NCBI RefSeq assembly: GCF_026248825.1
Contig: NZ_CP110973.1
Location: 4,609,501-4,673,500 of the forward strand
Length of the DNA: 64,000 bases
Direction: 5' to 3'
Source: Larkinella insperata
GTDB lineage: Bacteria; Bacteroidota; Bacteroidia; Cytophagales; Spirosomataceae
Shown here: one piece after another, positions 43,098-51,505 of the stretch
Layout of the letters: every line of letters begins with the position of its first letter
How positions within the stretch are numbered: position 1 is the first letter of the stretch
The notes under the pieces: model-generated
Told to the model about the DNA's origin: nothing
What the model saw: the letters and a program-made list of their open reading frames with translations, nothing else
The model's database searches: none
Program-made: the position numbers and the translations under genes

Positions 43098-44087
43098 CTA
43101 GTACGTGTACGTAGCCGTTAGGGTACCACCCGCTCCATGCGTGGTACGCTGAATTGGCAATCCCTCCGCATTGTAGGCATAGTCAACCGTCTGCCGACTG
43201 ATCTCCTTGCCGTCTTTGCTGCGCACGATTTTGGTGTGGTAATTATTCACCCGAAACGTAACCGAAGGCAGGAAAGGATCATTCGCCATCAGGTTCTCCA
43301 CGTGCTTCTGATGGTCGTAGTCCGCAAAAGAGATGGCGAGTTCCAGTTCGTAACCGCCGTCCGGTCCGACGTTGTAAAAATCGCTCATCGTGGTCAGGTT
43401 ACCGGTACCATCGTACTGGAACGTCCGGCGGAGCGCATTTTTGAAGTTTCTCGATTTATGATCGAGCTGCACCAGTTGGCCCGCAGCCGAATAGCGGTAC
43501 GTGCGCGACACCAGCAGGGTGCCGTCTACGGCGAATTCCTCCGTACGCGCAACCTGGTTGCCGGTATAATGATACAGCGTGTAGGTGCTGGAAATCTTCC
43601 GGGTATCCAGGTAATTGGTCTGGTCGAGCCGGATCAGGCGCTGGTTGGCATCGTACTGTAAATCGTAAACCATGCGCTTCACTTCGCCCGTTCCCTGGTT
43701 GAACATGTACTGGCTGGCGTACTGCACGGGCGTTCCCTTGGCGTCGTACTTGACTTCCTGAAAATCGAGGGCCGAATAGCTGATTTTCATGCTTTTGTAC
43801 ACGCTGACCGGATCGCCGGTGCCCGTGGAATCGCCCGGTTTGGGGTCCGACGGTTTGCCGGGATTGGTCGTGGTGGAATCGCTCTGTGGTTTGCCGGGCG
43901 TTTTTACGGTATCCACTGATGGTTTGCCCGCATTACCCGGACGGGGGGCCAGCTCAGTAGCCGAGCGGTTACAGGCCGCTACGGTTAAAGCACCCAGGAT
44001 AACCAGCGCAAACTTGCCGGAAAAGGGGCTGCGACGGGTGGGCTGCGGTGCGGAGGATTGACTCAAAAGAGATTTTGTTGTGTTCAT
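43098..44087 (-). CDS. Lipoprotein with YD-like repeats
   Basis: The ATG at 44087 is chosen over an upstream in-frame TTG. It gives 329 residues with a basic N-tail, a hydrophobic segment and a lipobox ('ALVILGALTVAACNRS', Cys ~35). A Pro/Gly/Lys/Thr-rich linker ('GKPSDPKPGDSTGTGDP') follows. The remainder is made of Tyr-rich units such as 'VYDLQYDANQRLIRLDQTNY', 'TYRYSAAGQLVQLDHKS', 'TFQYDGTGNLTTMSDFYN' and 'VDYAYNAEGLPIQRTTH', which resemble the YD/RHS repeat. It is probably anchored to the outer membrane. It is much too short for a toxin RHS protein and no toxin tip is present. Confidence 0.75.
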   Translation of the reverse strand: MNTTKSLLSQSSAPQPTRRSPFSGKFALVILGALTVAACNRSATELAPRPGNAGKPSVDTVKTPGKPQSDSTTTNPGKPSDPKPGDSTGTGDPVSVYKSMKISYSALDFQEVKYDAKGTPVQYASQYMFNQGTGEVKRMVYDLQYDANQRLIRLDQTNYLDTRKISSTYTLYHYTGNQVARTEEFAVDGTLLVSRTYRYSAAGQLVQLDHKSRNFKNALRRTFQYDGTGNLTTMSDFYNVGPDGGYELELAISFADYDHQKHVENLMANDPFLPSVTFRVNNYHTKIVRSKDGKEISRQTVDYAYNAEGLPIQRTTHGAGGTLTATYTY

Positions 44088-44829
44088 AGTGTTTTGGAGG
44101 TGTGTATTCAATGTCCAGGTGTCGCTTGGAACCTGGGGCCCTGTACTGAAAGAGCATTTTTGTGAATTGGGAAAGCAATTAATTCGACCGCATCATACCG
44201 GGTCTTCGTGCGTTCGGACCCAATTGGGATGCTTCCCGGAGCGGGGGCGCGTCAGGTCGGTGCGATGCGGACACCCGGCGGGATGCTTTCGTCGGGTATT
44301 CCAACCGGCTGATCGGGATGGAGTGGATAACGGTATGGTTTGCATCAGCTTGTTGTTTAACGGGCGTAAAATTGAGGGGTGACCACCGGATCAAAAAACG
44401 CTTGATTCATCAAACCGCACGAAACCGTCACGAACTGTTAGTTTTTAACGCTTAAATAGATTTGTCCTAAAATCGACCGGTTGGCAATTTGTACAATGAG
44501 GTGGCTAAATCCGGGCGTGACCCGATGATTCCGGCGAATGGCCTACGGAGTGTTTGGCGTATGTTGCGTTGCCGCTAGATGGGGTGGGGGATCCGGTCTG
44601 CGCCCGACGGCCAGCAAGATTGTGTCCTGGTATTCGGACGGTATTCTGGGCCGGAACCGGATGGTGGTTTACGAGAATCAGGTCGTGAAAAAGTTGCCTG
44701 CGTGAAGCCAAACCAGTTGGTAATGACCGGGGAGACGGTATGCTGACGCCGAAGTAGAGTATCTGTTGCTGAAAGGTTTAAAAACGACCTTGCCGGGGCT
44801 GGCTGGGCGAATGGAGGGGGCGCGGAGTG
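44088..44829. other. Gene-poor stretch, possible gene remnant
   Basis: No established gene. On the plus strand a 55-codon open frame (ATG 44538 to TGA 44703-44705) reads '..GLRPTASKIVSWYSDGI' and 'RNRMVVYENQVVKKLPA'. The second half looks like true protein, while the first (Gly/Cys/Ala-rich) does not, as expected for a decayed gene. The remainder shows no repeats, RNA fold or transposase motif that I can recognise. The stretch is GC-rich, unlike the leader at 20712-21422. Confidence 0.35.
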
Positions 44830-44872
44830 TAGCCCGGGTTTTCCAAAACCGTTCTCGGAAAAACCCGGGCTA
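44830..44872 (-). terminator. Hairpin TAGCCCGGGTTTT...AAAACCCGGGCTA
   Basis: A perfect 13-bp inverted repeat (44830-44842 with 44860-44872) with a 17-base loop, 33 bp beyond the hslU stop. It is the likely terminator of hslU. Confidence 0.75.
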
Positions 44873-44905
44873 AATCCAGTGTGGTAACATCCAAAAAAGA
44901 CGGTT

Positions 44906-46300
44906 TTACAGAATAAACTGACTTAAATCCCGGTTTTTAACCAGCGAGTTCAGCCGTTCCGCCACCATTTCTTTGGTGATAAGCACCTTCGAATTGGCAC
45001 CGATGGCGTCCGGGATGTCAAACATGAAGTCGTTTAGCAAATGGCTCATGACGGTTTGTAACCGGCGGGCACCGATGTTCTCAACTTCCGAATTAACTTG
45101 GAAGGCAATCCGGGCGATTTCCCGCAGGGCTTCTTCGTCATACGTCAGTTCCACATTTTCGGCCGCCAGCATGGCCACATACTGCTTCGTCAAGGCGTTT
45201 TTTGGGGCCTTCAGGATCTGGAAAAAATCATCTTCCGACAAACTTTGCAGCTCAACCCGGATCGGGAAGCGGCCCTGCAACTCCGGAATCAGGTCCGACG
45301 GTTTGGCAACGTGGAAAGCCCCAGCGGCCACGAAAAGGATGTAATCGGTGTTGATGCTGCCGTATTTGGTGGTGACGGTGCTGCCCTCCACAATCGGGAG
45401 CATGTCGCGCTGCACCCCTTCGCGGCTCACGTCCGGCCCGCCCGAACCGTTGCCCCGGCTGGACGCAATCTTGTCGATTTCGTCAATGAAAATAATGCCG
45501 GTATTTTCGGCTTTGCGGATGGCTTCGTCCTTCACTTCATCCATATCGATGAGCTTTCCGGCTTCCTCTTCCAGCAGGATTTTCTTAGCTTCGGCAATCG
45601 TCACCTTGCGTTTTTTGCCGCGCCGGGGCAGCATTCCGCCGATCATTTCCTGAATGTTCATCATCGACAGTTCATCGACCGTGCCGCCGATCATGCCGAT
45701 GTTGGGCGCCTGCGTCTGCTGCACATCAATCTCAATCTTGCGCTCGTCCATCTCCCCGTTGCGGATTTTCTCCCGAAACCGTTCGCGGGTCCGTTCGTTG
45801 AGTTCGGCGTCCGAGTCGGGCATCTCGTTTTTGTTGGCGGGTTCGTCGAGCACAAAACCGGTCGGCTGTTTCACGGGCGGTATCAGAATGTCAAGAATCA
45901 GGTCTTCCACAATTTGCTGGGCGCGGGTTTTGACCTGCTCTTTTTTGGACGCCTTGACCATGTTGACCGACTGTTCGACCAGGTCGCGCACCATGCTTTC
46001 CACATCGCGGCCCACGTAGCCCACCTCGGTAAATTTGGAGGCTTCCACTTTGGTAAACGGCGCGTCGGCAATTTTAGCCAGCCGCCGGGCAATTTCGGTT
46101 TTTCCAACCCCGGTTGCCCCAATCATCAGGATGTTGTTGGGCGTAATTTCCCGCTGCATCTCGGGCGTACTGTTCATGCGTCGCCAGCGGTTGCGGAGGG
46201 CGATGGCAACGTTTCGTTTGGCGTCGTGCTGCCCGATGATGTACTGGTCGAGTTCAGCAACGATCTGGCGTGGGGTTAAATCTTTGAGTTCTTGCGTCAT
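44906..46300 (-). CDS. hslU: ATP-dependent protease ATPase subunit HslU
   Basis: A 464-residue AAA+ unfoldase that feeds substrates to the HslV peptidase. N-terminal 'PRQIVAELDQYIIGQHDAKR', Walker A 'GATGVGKT' (61-68), the pore-loop motif 'GYVGRDVESMVRDL', the variable I-domain (~110-240), Walker B 'GIIFIDEIDKIA', sensor region 'LFVAAGAFHVAKPSDLIPEL' and the C-terminal 'NRDLSQFIL' that docks on HslV are all present. Length is usual. hslV is not adjacent on either side in this window, although the two are commonly paired. Confidence 0.96.
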   Translation of the reverse strand: MTQELKDLTPRQIVAELDQYIIGQHDAKRNVAIALRNRWRRMNSTPEMQREITPNNILMIGATGVGKTEIARRLAKIADAPFTKVEASKFTEVGYVGRDVESMVRDLVEQSVNMVKASKKEQVKTRAQQIVEDLILDILIPPVKQPTGFVLDEPANKNEMPDSDAELNERTRERFREKIRNGEMDERKIEIDVQQTQAPNIGMIGGTVDELSMMNIQEMIGGMLPRRGKKRKVTIAEAKKILLEEEAGKLIDMDEVKDEAIRKAENTGIIFIDEIDKIASSRGNGSGGPDVSREGVQRDMLPIVEGSTVTTKYGSINTDYILFVAAGAFHVAKPSDLIPELQGRFPIRVELQSLSEDDFFQILKAPKNALTKQYVAMLAAENVELTYDEEALREIARIAFQVNSEVENIGARRLQTVMSHLLNDFMFDIPDAIGANSKVLITKEMVAERLNSLVKNRDLSQFIL

Positions 46301-46440
46301 AATTTATGGATAATCAACAACGGACAAGGAATCCAAAACGGCGCGGTCGGATTTAGGCGAATCAGGTTGCCGGGAGGTGGTATTCCTTGTTCATTCACAA
46401 CAAAGAAACGTAGGAAAAGGTAATTTCTGCCCGCATTTTC

Positions 46441-47538
46441 CTATTTTTTTGGCAGCATGCGGTCGAGCTCGAGCCGGAAGGTCAGTGAGCTGCTTCCCCC
46501 AACGGCGGGAGTCGCCAGCGCCCGGGCGTAGGTCAGCTGAAACCCTTTTGCCTGAACGGTGGCTCCAAACGAAAACCCGGCCGCGCCCGTTCCCGTGGCC
46601 AGTCGGCCTTCCTGCCGGCGCAGGTGGTTGTAGCCCGCCAGCAGATTGACGTTCCGGTGAATCAGAAATTCGAGCCCGACGGCCAGATGCCGCATGATTT
46701 TTTCCGGAACCGCTACCTTCCGCGGAATCGGATTGCCGTCCAGGTCGTACGTCACGTTCAGCGCCGGGTCGCTGTAAACAATGTCAAACCGGTGCAGGTG
46801 GTGGGCGGTCAGAGTGGCGCGGATGGGCAGGTGTTCGGGTTTGACACTCACGCCCGCCTGCAAATCAAACGGCAATTCGGGCGATCCGGTTGCCTGACCG
46901 GGAAAGTACGTTTTCAGCCGAAACCCAGCGTTTTTGGCTACCAAACCAAAAACCAGCTCTTTTTCGGGATGCCGCCAGGTGCCGCCCAGATCAAACAGAA
47001 CCGCGAAGGCCGAGTACGTTTCGATGGAGGAGCCAACGGCTTTGAGGGTGGCTCCGAGCGTAAAATTGCCTTCCGTGCGGGCGTGCGTCAGGCTGAGCGC
47101 GTAATCGTTGGCCGTAAACGTTCCCACCGGATTGCCGACCAGATCCGTCTGCTCAAACGAGCCGTAACTCAGGTACTGCAACCCGGCGGCCCAGTAGCCC
47201 TTGCTGCGGATGGGCAAACCGTATTGCAAGCCGTAAAAGCGGGTGTCGGCAAAGTAAGGGACGAAGGTCAGTGACAACTGATTCCGCGCCGACGAATCGA
47301 GCAACGCCGGATTTTGCAGGAAAAATAACCCCTGCGGCTGGGTGTTCGACGTGACCAACCCACCCAAAGCCGCCACGCGGGCGTTCGTCGGAATGCGTAA
47401 AAAGCCAAAACTATCCTGTCCGCCCGGCGGCTGGGCGTTCGCGAGAACGGAAACCAGGAAGAAAAAAACGGCGAAACAGGCTTTCAAAAGACGTTGGGTT
47501 TGCGGTTTCGGACAATGGCCCACGGCATTGCACCGCAT
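46441..47538 (-). CDS. porQ: Type IX secretion system protein PorQ
   Basis: A 365-residue outer-membrane barrel protein of the PorV/PorQ/FadL-like group. A signal peptide ('ACFAVFFFLVSVLANAQ') is followed by the hallmark 'GFLRIPTNARVAALGGLV' and 'GLFFLQNPALLDSSARNQLS'. Amphipathic strands and a final 'SSLTFRLELDRML' complete it. PorQ works with PorZ in the attachment of T9SS cargo to A-LPS in Porphyromonas. Its presence fits the several T9SS cargo proteins of this window. It is the last gene of a four-gene minus-strand operon and lies 42 bp after its neighbour. Confidence 0.85.
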   Translation of the reverse strand: MRCNAVGHCPKPQTQRLLKACFAVFFFLVSVLANAQPPGGQDSFGFLRIPTNARVAALGGLVTSNTQPQGLFFLQNPALLDSSARNQLSLTFVPYFADTRFYGLQYGLPIRSKGYWAAGLQYLSYGSFEQTDLVGNPVGTFTANDYALSLTHARTEGNFTLGATLKAVGSSIETYSAFAVLFDLGGTWRHPEKELVFGLVAKNAGFRLKTYFPGQATGSPELPFDLQAGVSVKPEHLPIRATLTAHHLHRFDIVYSDPALNVTYDLDGNPIPRKVAVPEKIMRHLAVGLEFLIHRNVNLLAGYNHLRRQEGRLATGTGAAGFSFGATVQAKGFQLTYARALATPAVGGSSSLTFRLELDRMLPKK

Positions 47539-47580
47539 CGACAGGTTCAGCGAGGAAACCGAAATCAGAAAGCCGTAAAA

Positions 47581-48321
47581 CTACAAAACATACCCCAATT
47601 TTATTCCCAGCGTTCCGCTCACCCGTGAACCGGCCCGGCTGACGTCCCAGCCAAACAGCGAACCGGAGGTACGGATGATGCTGTCGTTGCCGTTGGCCAA
47701 GTTTTGGAACCGAAAGGGTGTTACGGTGCGAAAACCCAGACCCATGTAAAAATCCAGCAGCAAACGGTTTTCGCCCGGAATGCTCAGCACGAATTGGCGA
47801 CCGAGTTTGAAATGAGCGCCCCACACCATTCGGGACATTGGAAAAGCACCCTGCTCAAAATAGGCGCAGGTTCCGTCCACACACTCCCGGCCCACGGCGG
47901 TGGTTTCCAGAACCGAGAGCTGTTTGAAAAACGTTTCGACGGCGATGTAGCGGCCAATTGGCGAGGTGGCATAGTGGGGCCGGCGGTTGCTGCGGTAGCG
48001 TCCCGAATACCGTCGCCATTCGAGTCGGCCGCGCCAGACCTCAAAGTCGTCGTAGTCTTCCCGGCGGTAGGGATACAGGTTGAGGGCCTGCCATCCGTAG
48101 CCAAATTCGGCCTGAAGGGCGTGTTTTCGGCCCAGCAGCCGTTCGGCTCCGAACTGAATCGTGTTGTCAATATCAAGCAGAGACAGCGGGGCAAATTTGA
48201 TCACCCACTGCGGAGGACGGTTCATCACCGGCGTCAGCGTATCGGTCAGAGGCCGTTGGGCCAGCCCACGAATCGAAAAAAGAAACAGCAGAACGAGTAC
48301 TTTGCAAAAACGGTCCGCCAT
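47581..48321 (-). CDS. Outer-membrane beta-barrel protein (DUF3575-like)
   Basis: A 246-residue protein with a signal peptide ('VLVLLFLFSIRGLAQ'). The body is alternating strands ('WVIKFAPLSLLDIDNTIQFG', 'HALQAEFGYGWQALNLYPY', 'YIAVETFFKQLSVL', 'WGAHFKLGRQFVLSIPGEN') and ends 'SGTLGIKLGYVL', a typical barrel end. 'FAPLSLLDIDNTIQFGAERL' resembles the start of DUF3575-type barrels. Two Cys ('RECVDGTCAYF') may form a disulfide. Its start ATG overlaps the preceding TGA by one base (TGATG), which indicates coupling. Confidence 0.72.
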   Translation of the reverse strand: MADRFCKVLVLLFLFSIRGLAQRPLTDTLTPVMNRPPQWVIKFAPLSLLDIDNTIQFGAERLLGRKHALQAEFGYGWQALNLYPYRREDYDDFEVWRGRLEWRRYSGRYRSNRRPHYATSPIGRYIAVETFFKQLSVLETTAVGRECVDGTCAYFEQGAFPMSRMVWGAHFKLGRQFVLSIPGENRLLLDFYMGLGFRTVTPFRFQNLANGNDSIIRTSGSLFGWDVSRAGSRVSGTLGIKLGYVL

Positions 48322-49079
48322 CAGTTTTCAATCGGAAGTTTACTGAGCAGCGTCAGTTGCTGCGACGAATCGTAGCGGTACTGAAAAATACCGTCTTTTC
48401 CGGTGACGATCAGCACCGAACGGTTGGGAATCACATCGTACGAGCGAATGTTGGTAAAGGTTTTGATTAACTTAAGCTCGACCGGATCGGTGGCGTCGAA
48501 CACTTTCAGGCCCGAATCGCCTTCGGAGACAAACAGCAGGTTGCCATCGATGCCCAGGCCGTGCGGATTAATCATTGGAATGGAGTTAACCTGCACCGGG
48601 TACGCCAGGTTGCTGATATCGACCACCTCCAGCCGGTTGGGGCCGGTGTTGCAGCTGGTGCCGCTGCGGAGCGTGACGTAGGCGTAATTGCCCTGGGCCA
48701 CCACCGGATCGCAGCTAAAAATATGCTGGTACAGGGCCGTCTGCTGCGGTTTGGCCGGATTGTTCAGGTTCATGATGTACATACCGGTTTGCGTACCGAT
48801 AAAAAGGTGGTTGTTGTACGGAAAAATCGTTTCCACCCCAAAACCGAGCGACGTGCGGCCCACGCTGCTTGGGTTGTCGCTCTGCTGGACGTTGTAGACT
48901 TGCAGGCTGTGGTGATTGACCACGTACAGGTAGTTGCCCGCAACGGCAAAACGGGCCATGGAACCACCGGTTCCGCTGCCACCGCCGGGGTTGATCGTTG
49001 CGCTGTCTTTGTTGGCCAGTTCGGAGCAACCCGTCAGGGCGGTGAGTCCGATCAGAATACCGTATAAATAGTTTTTCAT
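48321..49079 (-). CDS. LVIVD-repeat beta-propeller lipoprotein
   Basis: The ATG at 49079 gives 252 residues with a lipobox ('GILIGLTALTGCSELANK', Cys ~18). The body is made of LVIVD-type repeats: 'YLYVVNHHSLQVYNVQQSDN', 'GMYIMNLNNPAKPQQTALYQ', 'RLEVVDISNLAYPVQVNSIP' and 'GLKVFDATDPVELKLIKTF'. Such repeats fold as beta-propeller blades and are found in surface proteins of unknown role. It has four to five blades visible. The start fits 39 bp after the first gene of the operon. Confidence 0.85.
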   Translation of the reverse strand: MKNYLYGILIGLTALTGCSELANKDSATINPGGGSGTGGSMARFAVAGNYLYVVNHHSLQVYNVQQSDNPSSVGRTSLGFGVETIFPYNNHLFIGTQTGMYIMNLNNPAKPQQTALYQHIFSCDPVVAQGNYAYVTLRSGTSCNTGPNRLEVVDISNLAYPVQVNSIPMINPHGLGIDGNLLFVSEGDSGLKVFDATDPVELKLIKTFTNIRSYDVIPNRSVLIVTGKDGIFQYRYDSSQQLTLLSKLPIEN

Positions 49080-49118
49080 GGAGGTAGTACGGCGTTCAGG
49101 CCGCAGCAAATTGCCTGG

Positions 49119-49664
49119 TTAACGGTAACATTTCGGATTGGTGAGCAGGGCGGTTTCCCAGCGGATGACAACGCCTTTTTCGGGATCGGCGCATTCAAAC
49201 CGCACGCCCCGCTGCTGCGGGTAGGAGGGATACGGATACGCATCTTTGATGCGTTTGAGGACCGTCACCTGGCGGGGATCGGCAATGTCGAGGGCCACCA
49301 GATCGACCGAGTTATCGACGTACAGCACCTGATCTTTGACGGCCATATCGATGCTGCCCGGCACCGACACAAACGAGATTTTCTGCGGTTTGGCGGGGTT
49401 GCTGTTGTCGATGATGTGCACGCCCTTGCCTTGTTCGTTAATAAACAAAAATCCGCCTTTAATGTATATCTTACCGGGATTCTTGAGCGGTTGCGGCTCC
49501 AGCGTCTGAATGGTGCGCACTTCCTCGTAGGAAGCATAAACCGGCCGTAGCCCCTGAATCTGCTGGGCCGAGTCGACTTCGGTATTGGTTTCACAGCCGA
49601 AAGCCGCCAGCAGGAGCAGGGAGACAGTCAGTTGGTGAAAAACGGAGGGGGAGAGCTGTTTCAT
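49119..49664 (-). CDS. Short LVIVD-like lipoprotein, first gene of porQ operon
   Basis: The ATG at 49664 gives 181 residues with a lipobox ('LTVSLLLLAAFGCETNTE', Cys ~20). It contains about two LVIVD-like blades ('GVHIIDNSNPAKPQKISFV', 'SVDLVALDIADPRQVTVLKR'), too few for a closed propeller. It ends in a Cys-containing segment ('GVRFECADPEKG', 'LLTNPKCYR') that may form a disulfide. 'NPAKPQ' recurs in the second lipoprotein, so the two are related. A heteromeric propeller or capping role is inference. Confidence 0.75.
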   Translation of the reverse strand: MKQLSPSVFHQLTVSLLLLAAFGCETNTEVDSAQQIQGLRPVYASYEEVRTIQTLEPQPLKNPGKIYIKGGFLFINEQGKGVHIIDNSNPAKPQKISFVSVPGSIDMAVKDQVLYVDNSVDLVALDIADPRQVTVLKRIKDAYPYPSYPQQRGVRFECADPEKGVVIRWETALLTNPKCYR

Positions 49665-49711
49665 GAAAGCCGCTGATTGTTGCAACTATGATTCAAAGTT
49701 GGATAAAAACG

Positions 49712-49739
49712 TTGGATTTGCCAGGAAAAATTATTTTTG
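49712..49739 (+). promoter_or_regulatory. Candidate promoter of the carboxylase gene (TTG...TATTTTTG)
   Basis: TATTTTTG at 49732-49739 fits the -7 consensus. TTG at 49712-49714 is 17 bases upstream, a little short of the usual spacing. The site lies in the divergent gap, 29 bp before the ATG at 49768. Confidence 0.5.
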
Positions 49740-49767
49740 TCCCATTACTCTCAATCCAAACCCGTGC

Positions 49768-51324
49768 ATGGACGCAGAAATTAAGTCAACCAAAACCGAA
49801 AACCTGGATCGTAAAAACGCCGAAGCCGAGCTGGGCGGAGGGCAGAAGCGCATCGACGCGCAGCATAAAAAAGGGAAACTGACGGCCCGCGAACGCATTG
49901 CCCTGCTGGTCGACGAAGGTTCGTTTGAGGAAATCGGCAAATTTGTTATGCACCGCACCCGGGATTTCGGTCTTGATAAGGAGCATTACCTCGGCGATGG
50001 CGTCGTAACGGGTTACGGAACCGTCAACGGCCGGTTGATATACGTTTTTGCGCAGGATTTTACGGTGTTCGGGGGTGCTTTGTCGGAAACCCACGCCGAA
50101 AAAATCTGTAAAATCATGGACCTGGCGCTGAAAAACGGTGCTCCCTTGATCGGGCTGAACGATTCGGGCGGGGCGCGGATTCAGGAAGGGGTGTTGTCGC
50201 TGGCCGGTTATGCCGATATTTTTTTCCGCAACACGCTGGCGTCGGGCGTTATCCCGCAGATTTCGGCCATCATGGGGCCGTGCGCGGGCGGGGCGGTGTA
50301 TTCGCCCGCCATTACGGATTTTATTCTGATGGTCGAAAATACGTCCTACATGTTTGTGACGGGGCCGAACGTAGTTAAAACTGTCACGCACGAAACCGTC
50401 ACGGCCGAAGAACTGGGCGGGGCCAGTACGCACAGCACCAAATCCGGGGTGACGCACTTTGCCTGCGCCAACGAACTGGCGTGCATTCAGTACATCAAAA
50501 AGCTCCTGAGTTACATCCCGCAAAACTGCGAAGATGATCCGATCCGGCTGCCTTACGAACCCGCCGACGAGCTGCGTCCGAACCTGAACACGCTCATTCC
50601 TGAAAACCCCAACCAGCCCTACGACATGCGCGAGGTGATTGAAGAACTGGTTGATGCGGACAGTTTTTTCGAAGTTCATCAGGCGTTTGCCGAAAACATT
50701 GTGGTCGGGTTTGCCCGGCTGGCGGGGCGCAGCATTGGCGTGGTGGGCAACCAGCCCGCCGTGTTGGCCGGGGTGCTGGATATCGACGCCAGCACGAAAG
50801 CCGCCCGGTTTGTCCGGTTTTGCGATTGTTTCAACATCCCATTGCTGGTGCTGGAAGACGTGCCCGGCTTTCTGCCCGGCACCGACCAGGAATGGAACGC
50901 CATCATCACGAACGGCGCGAAGCTGCTCTACGCCTTCTGCGAAGCCACCGTGCCGCGTGTAACGGTCATCACGCGGAAAGCGTACGGGGGCGCTTACGAC
51001 GTCATGAACTCCAAGCACATCGGCGCTGATCTGAACTACGCCTGGCCGACCGCCGAGATTGCCGTGATGGGGGCCAGCGGGGCCGCCGAGATTATTTTCA
51101 AGCGCGAAATTGCCGAAGCCGACGACCCGCAGCAGCGTTTGCAGGAGAAGGTGCAGGAATACACCGAGAAATTTGCCAACCCGTACCGGGCCGCCTTCCG
51201 GGGGTACATTGACGAGGTGATTTACCCCGACCAGACCCGCCAGAAACTAATCCGGGCGTTCCAGATGCTGGAAAATAAAGTGGCAACGTTACCCAAAAAG
51301 AAACACGGAAATATCCCGTTGTAA
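49768..51324 (+). CDS. Acyl-CoA carboxylase carboxyltransferase (beta) subunit, propionyl-CoA type
   Basis: The ATG at 49768 gives 518 residues. The open frame extends upstream to 49663, but those residues cover the promoter and overlap the divergent gene. The two carboxyltransferase halves are present: 'GKLTARERIALLVDEGSFEE', 'LIGLNDSGGARIQEGVLSLA' and 'IMGPCAGGAVYSPAITDFIL' in the first; 'LLVLEDVPGFLPGTDQEWNA', 'TVITRKAYGGAYDVMNSKHI' and 'AVMGASGAAEIIFKREIAEA' in the second. It transfers carboxyl from biotin to propionyl-CoA (or methylcrotonyl/acetyl-CoA). The biotin carboxylase partner is not in the window. Confidence 0.92.
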   Translation: MDAEIKSTKTENLDRKNAEAELGGGQKRIDAQHKKGKLTARERIALLVDEGSFEEIGKFVMHRTRDFGLDKEHYLGDGVVTGYGTVNGRLIYVFAQDFTVFGGALSETHAEKICKIMDLALKNGAPLIGLNDSGGARIQEGVLSLAGYADIFFRNTLASGVIPQISAIMGPCAGGAVYSPAITDFILMVENTSYMFVTGPNVVKTVTHETVTAEELGGASTHSTKSGVTHFACANELACIQYIKKLLSYIPQNCEDDPIRLPYEPADELRPNLNTLIPENPNQPYDMREVIEELVDADSFFEVHQAFAENIVVGFARLAGRSIGVVGNQPAVLAGVLDIDASTKAARFVRFCDCFNIPLLVLEDVPGFLPGTDQEWNAIITNGAKLLYAFCEATVPRVTVITRKAYGGAYDVMNSKHIGADLNYAWPTAEIAVMGASGAAEIIFKREIAEADDPQQRLQEKVQEYTEKFANPYRAAFRGYIDEVIYPDQTRQKLIRAFQMLENKVATLPKKKHGNIPL

Positions 51325-51505
51325 AGGGGGCGTGACCGGAAACACATCAATCGGTTCGACTCCTCCAAAATTTTCTTACCTTTTCAGCAAAAAAATCTGC
51401 CAGTCCGTAGGGGGATTTGATCAATTGAGTGTCATAGTCCCAGTTGCGGAGGAGTGGGTTTGAAAAAGAGTGGTAGATTTGTCACGAAAAAACTGACGCA
51501 ACTCC

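Noticed and set aside
45098..46279. Plus-strand open frame of 393 codons opposite hslU
   Set aside because: Antisense shadow of hslU; composition (His, Phe, Gly, Arg) is typical of an artefact.
49786..51018. Minus-strand open frame of 410 codons opposite the carboxylase gene
   Set aside because: Antisense shadow of a well-identified gene; no motif or plausible start context.
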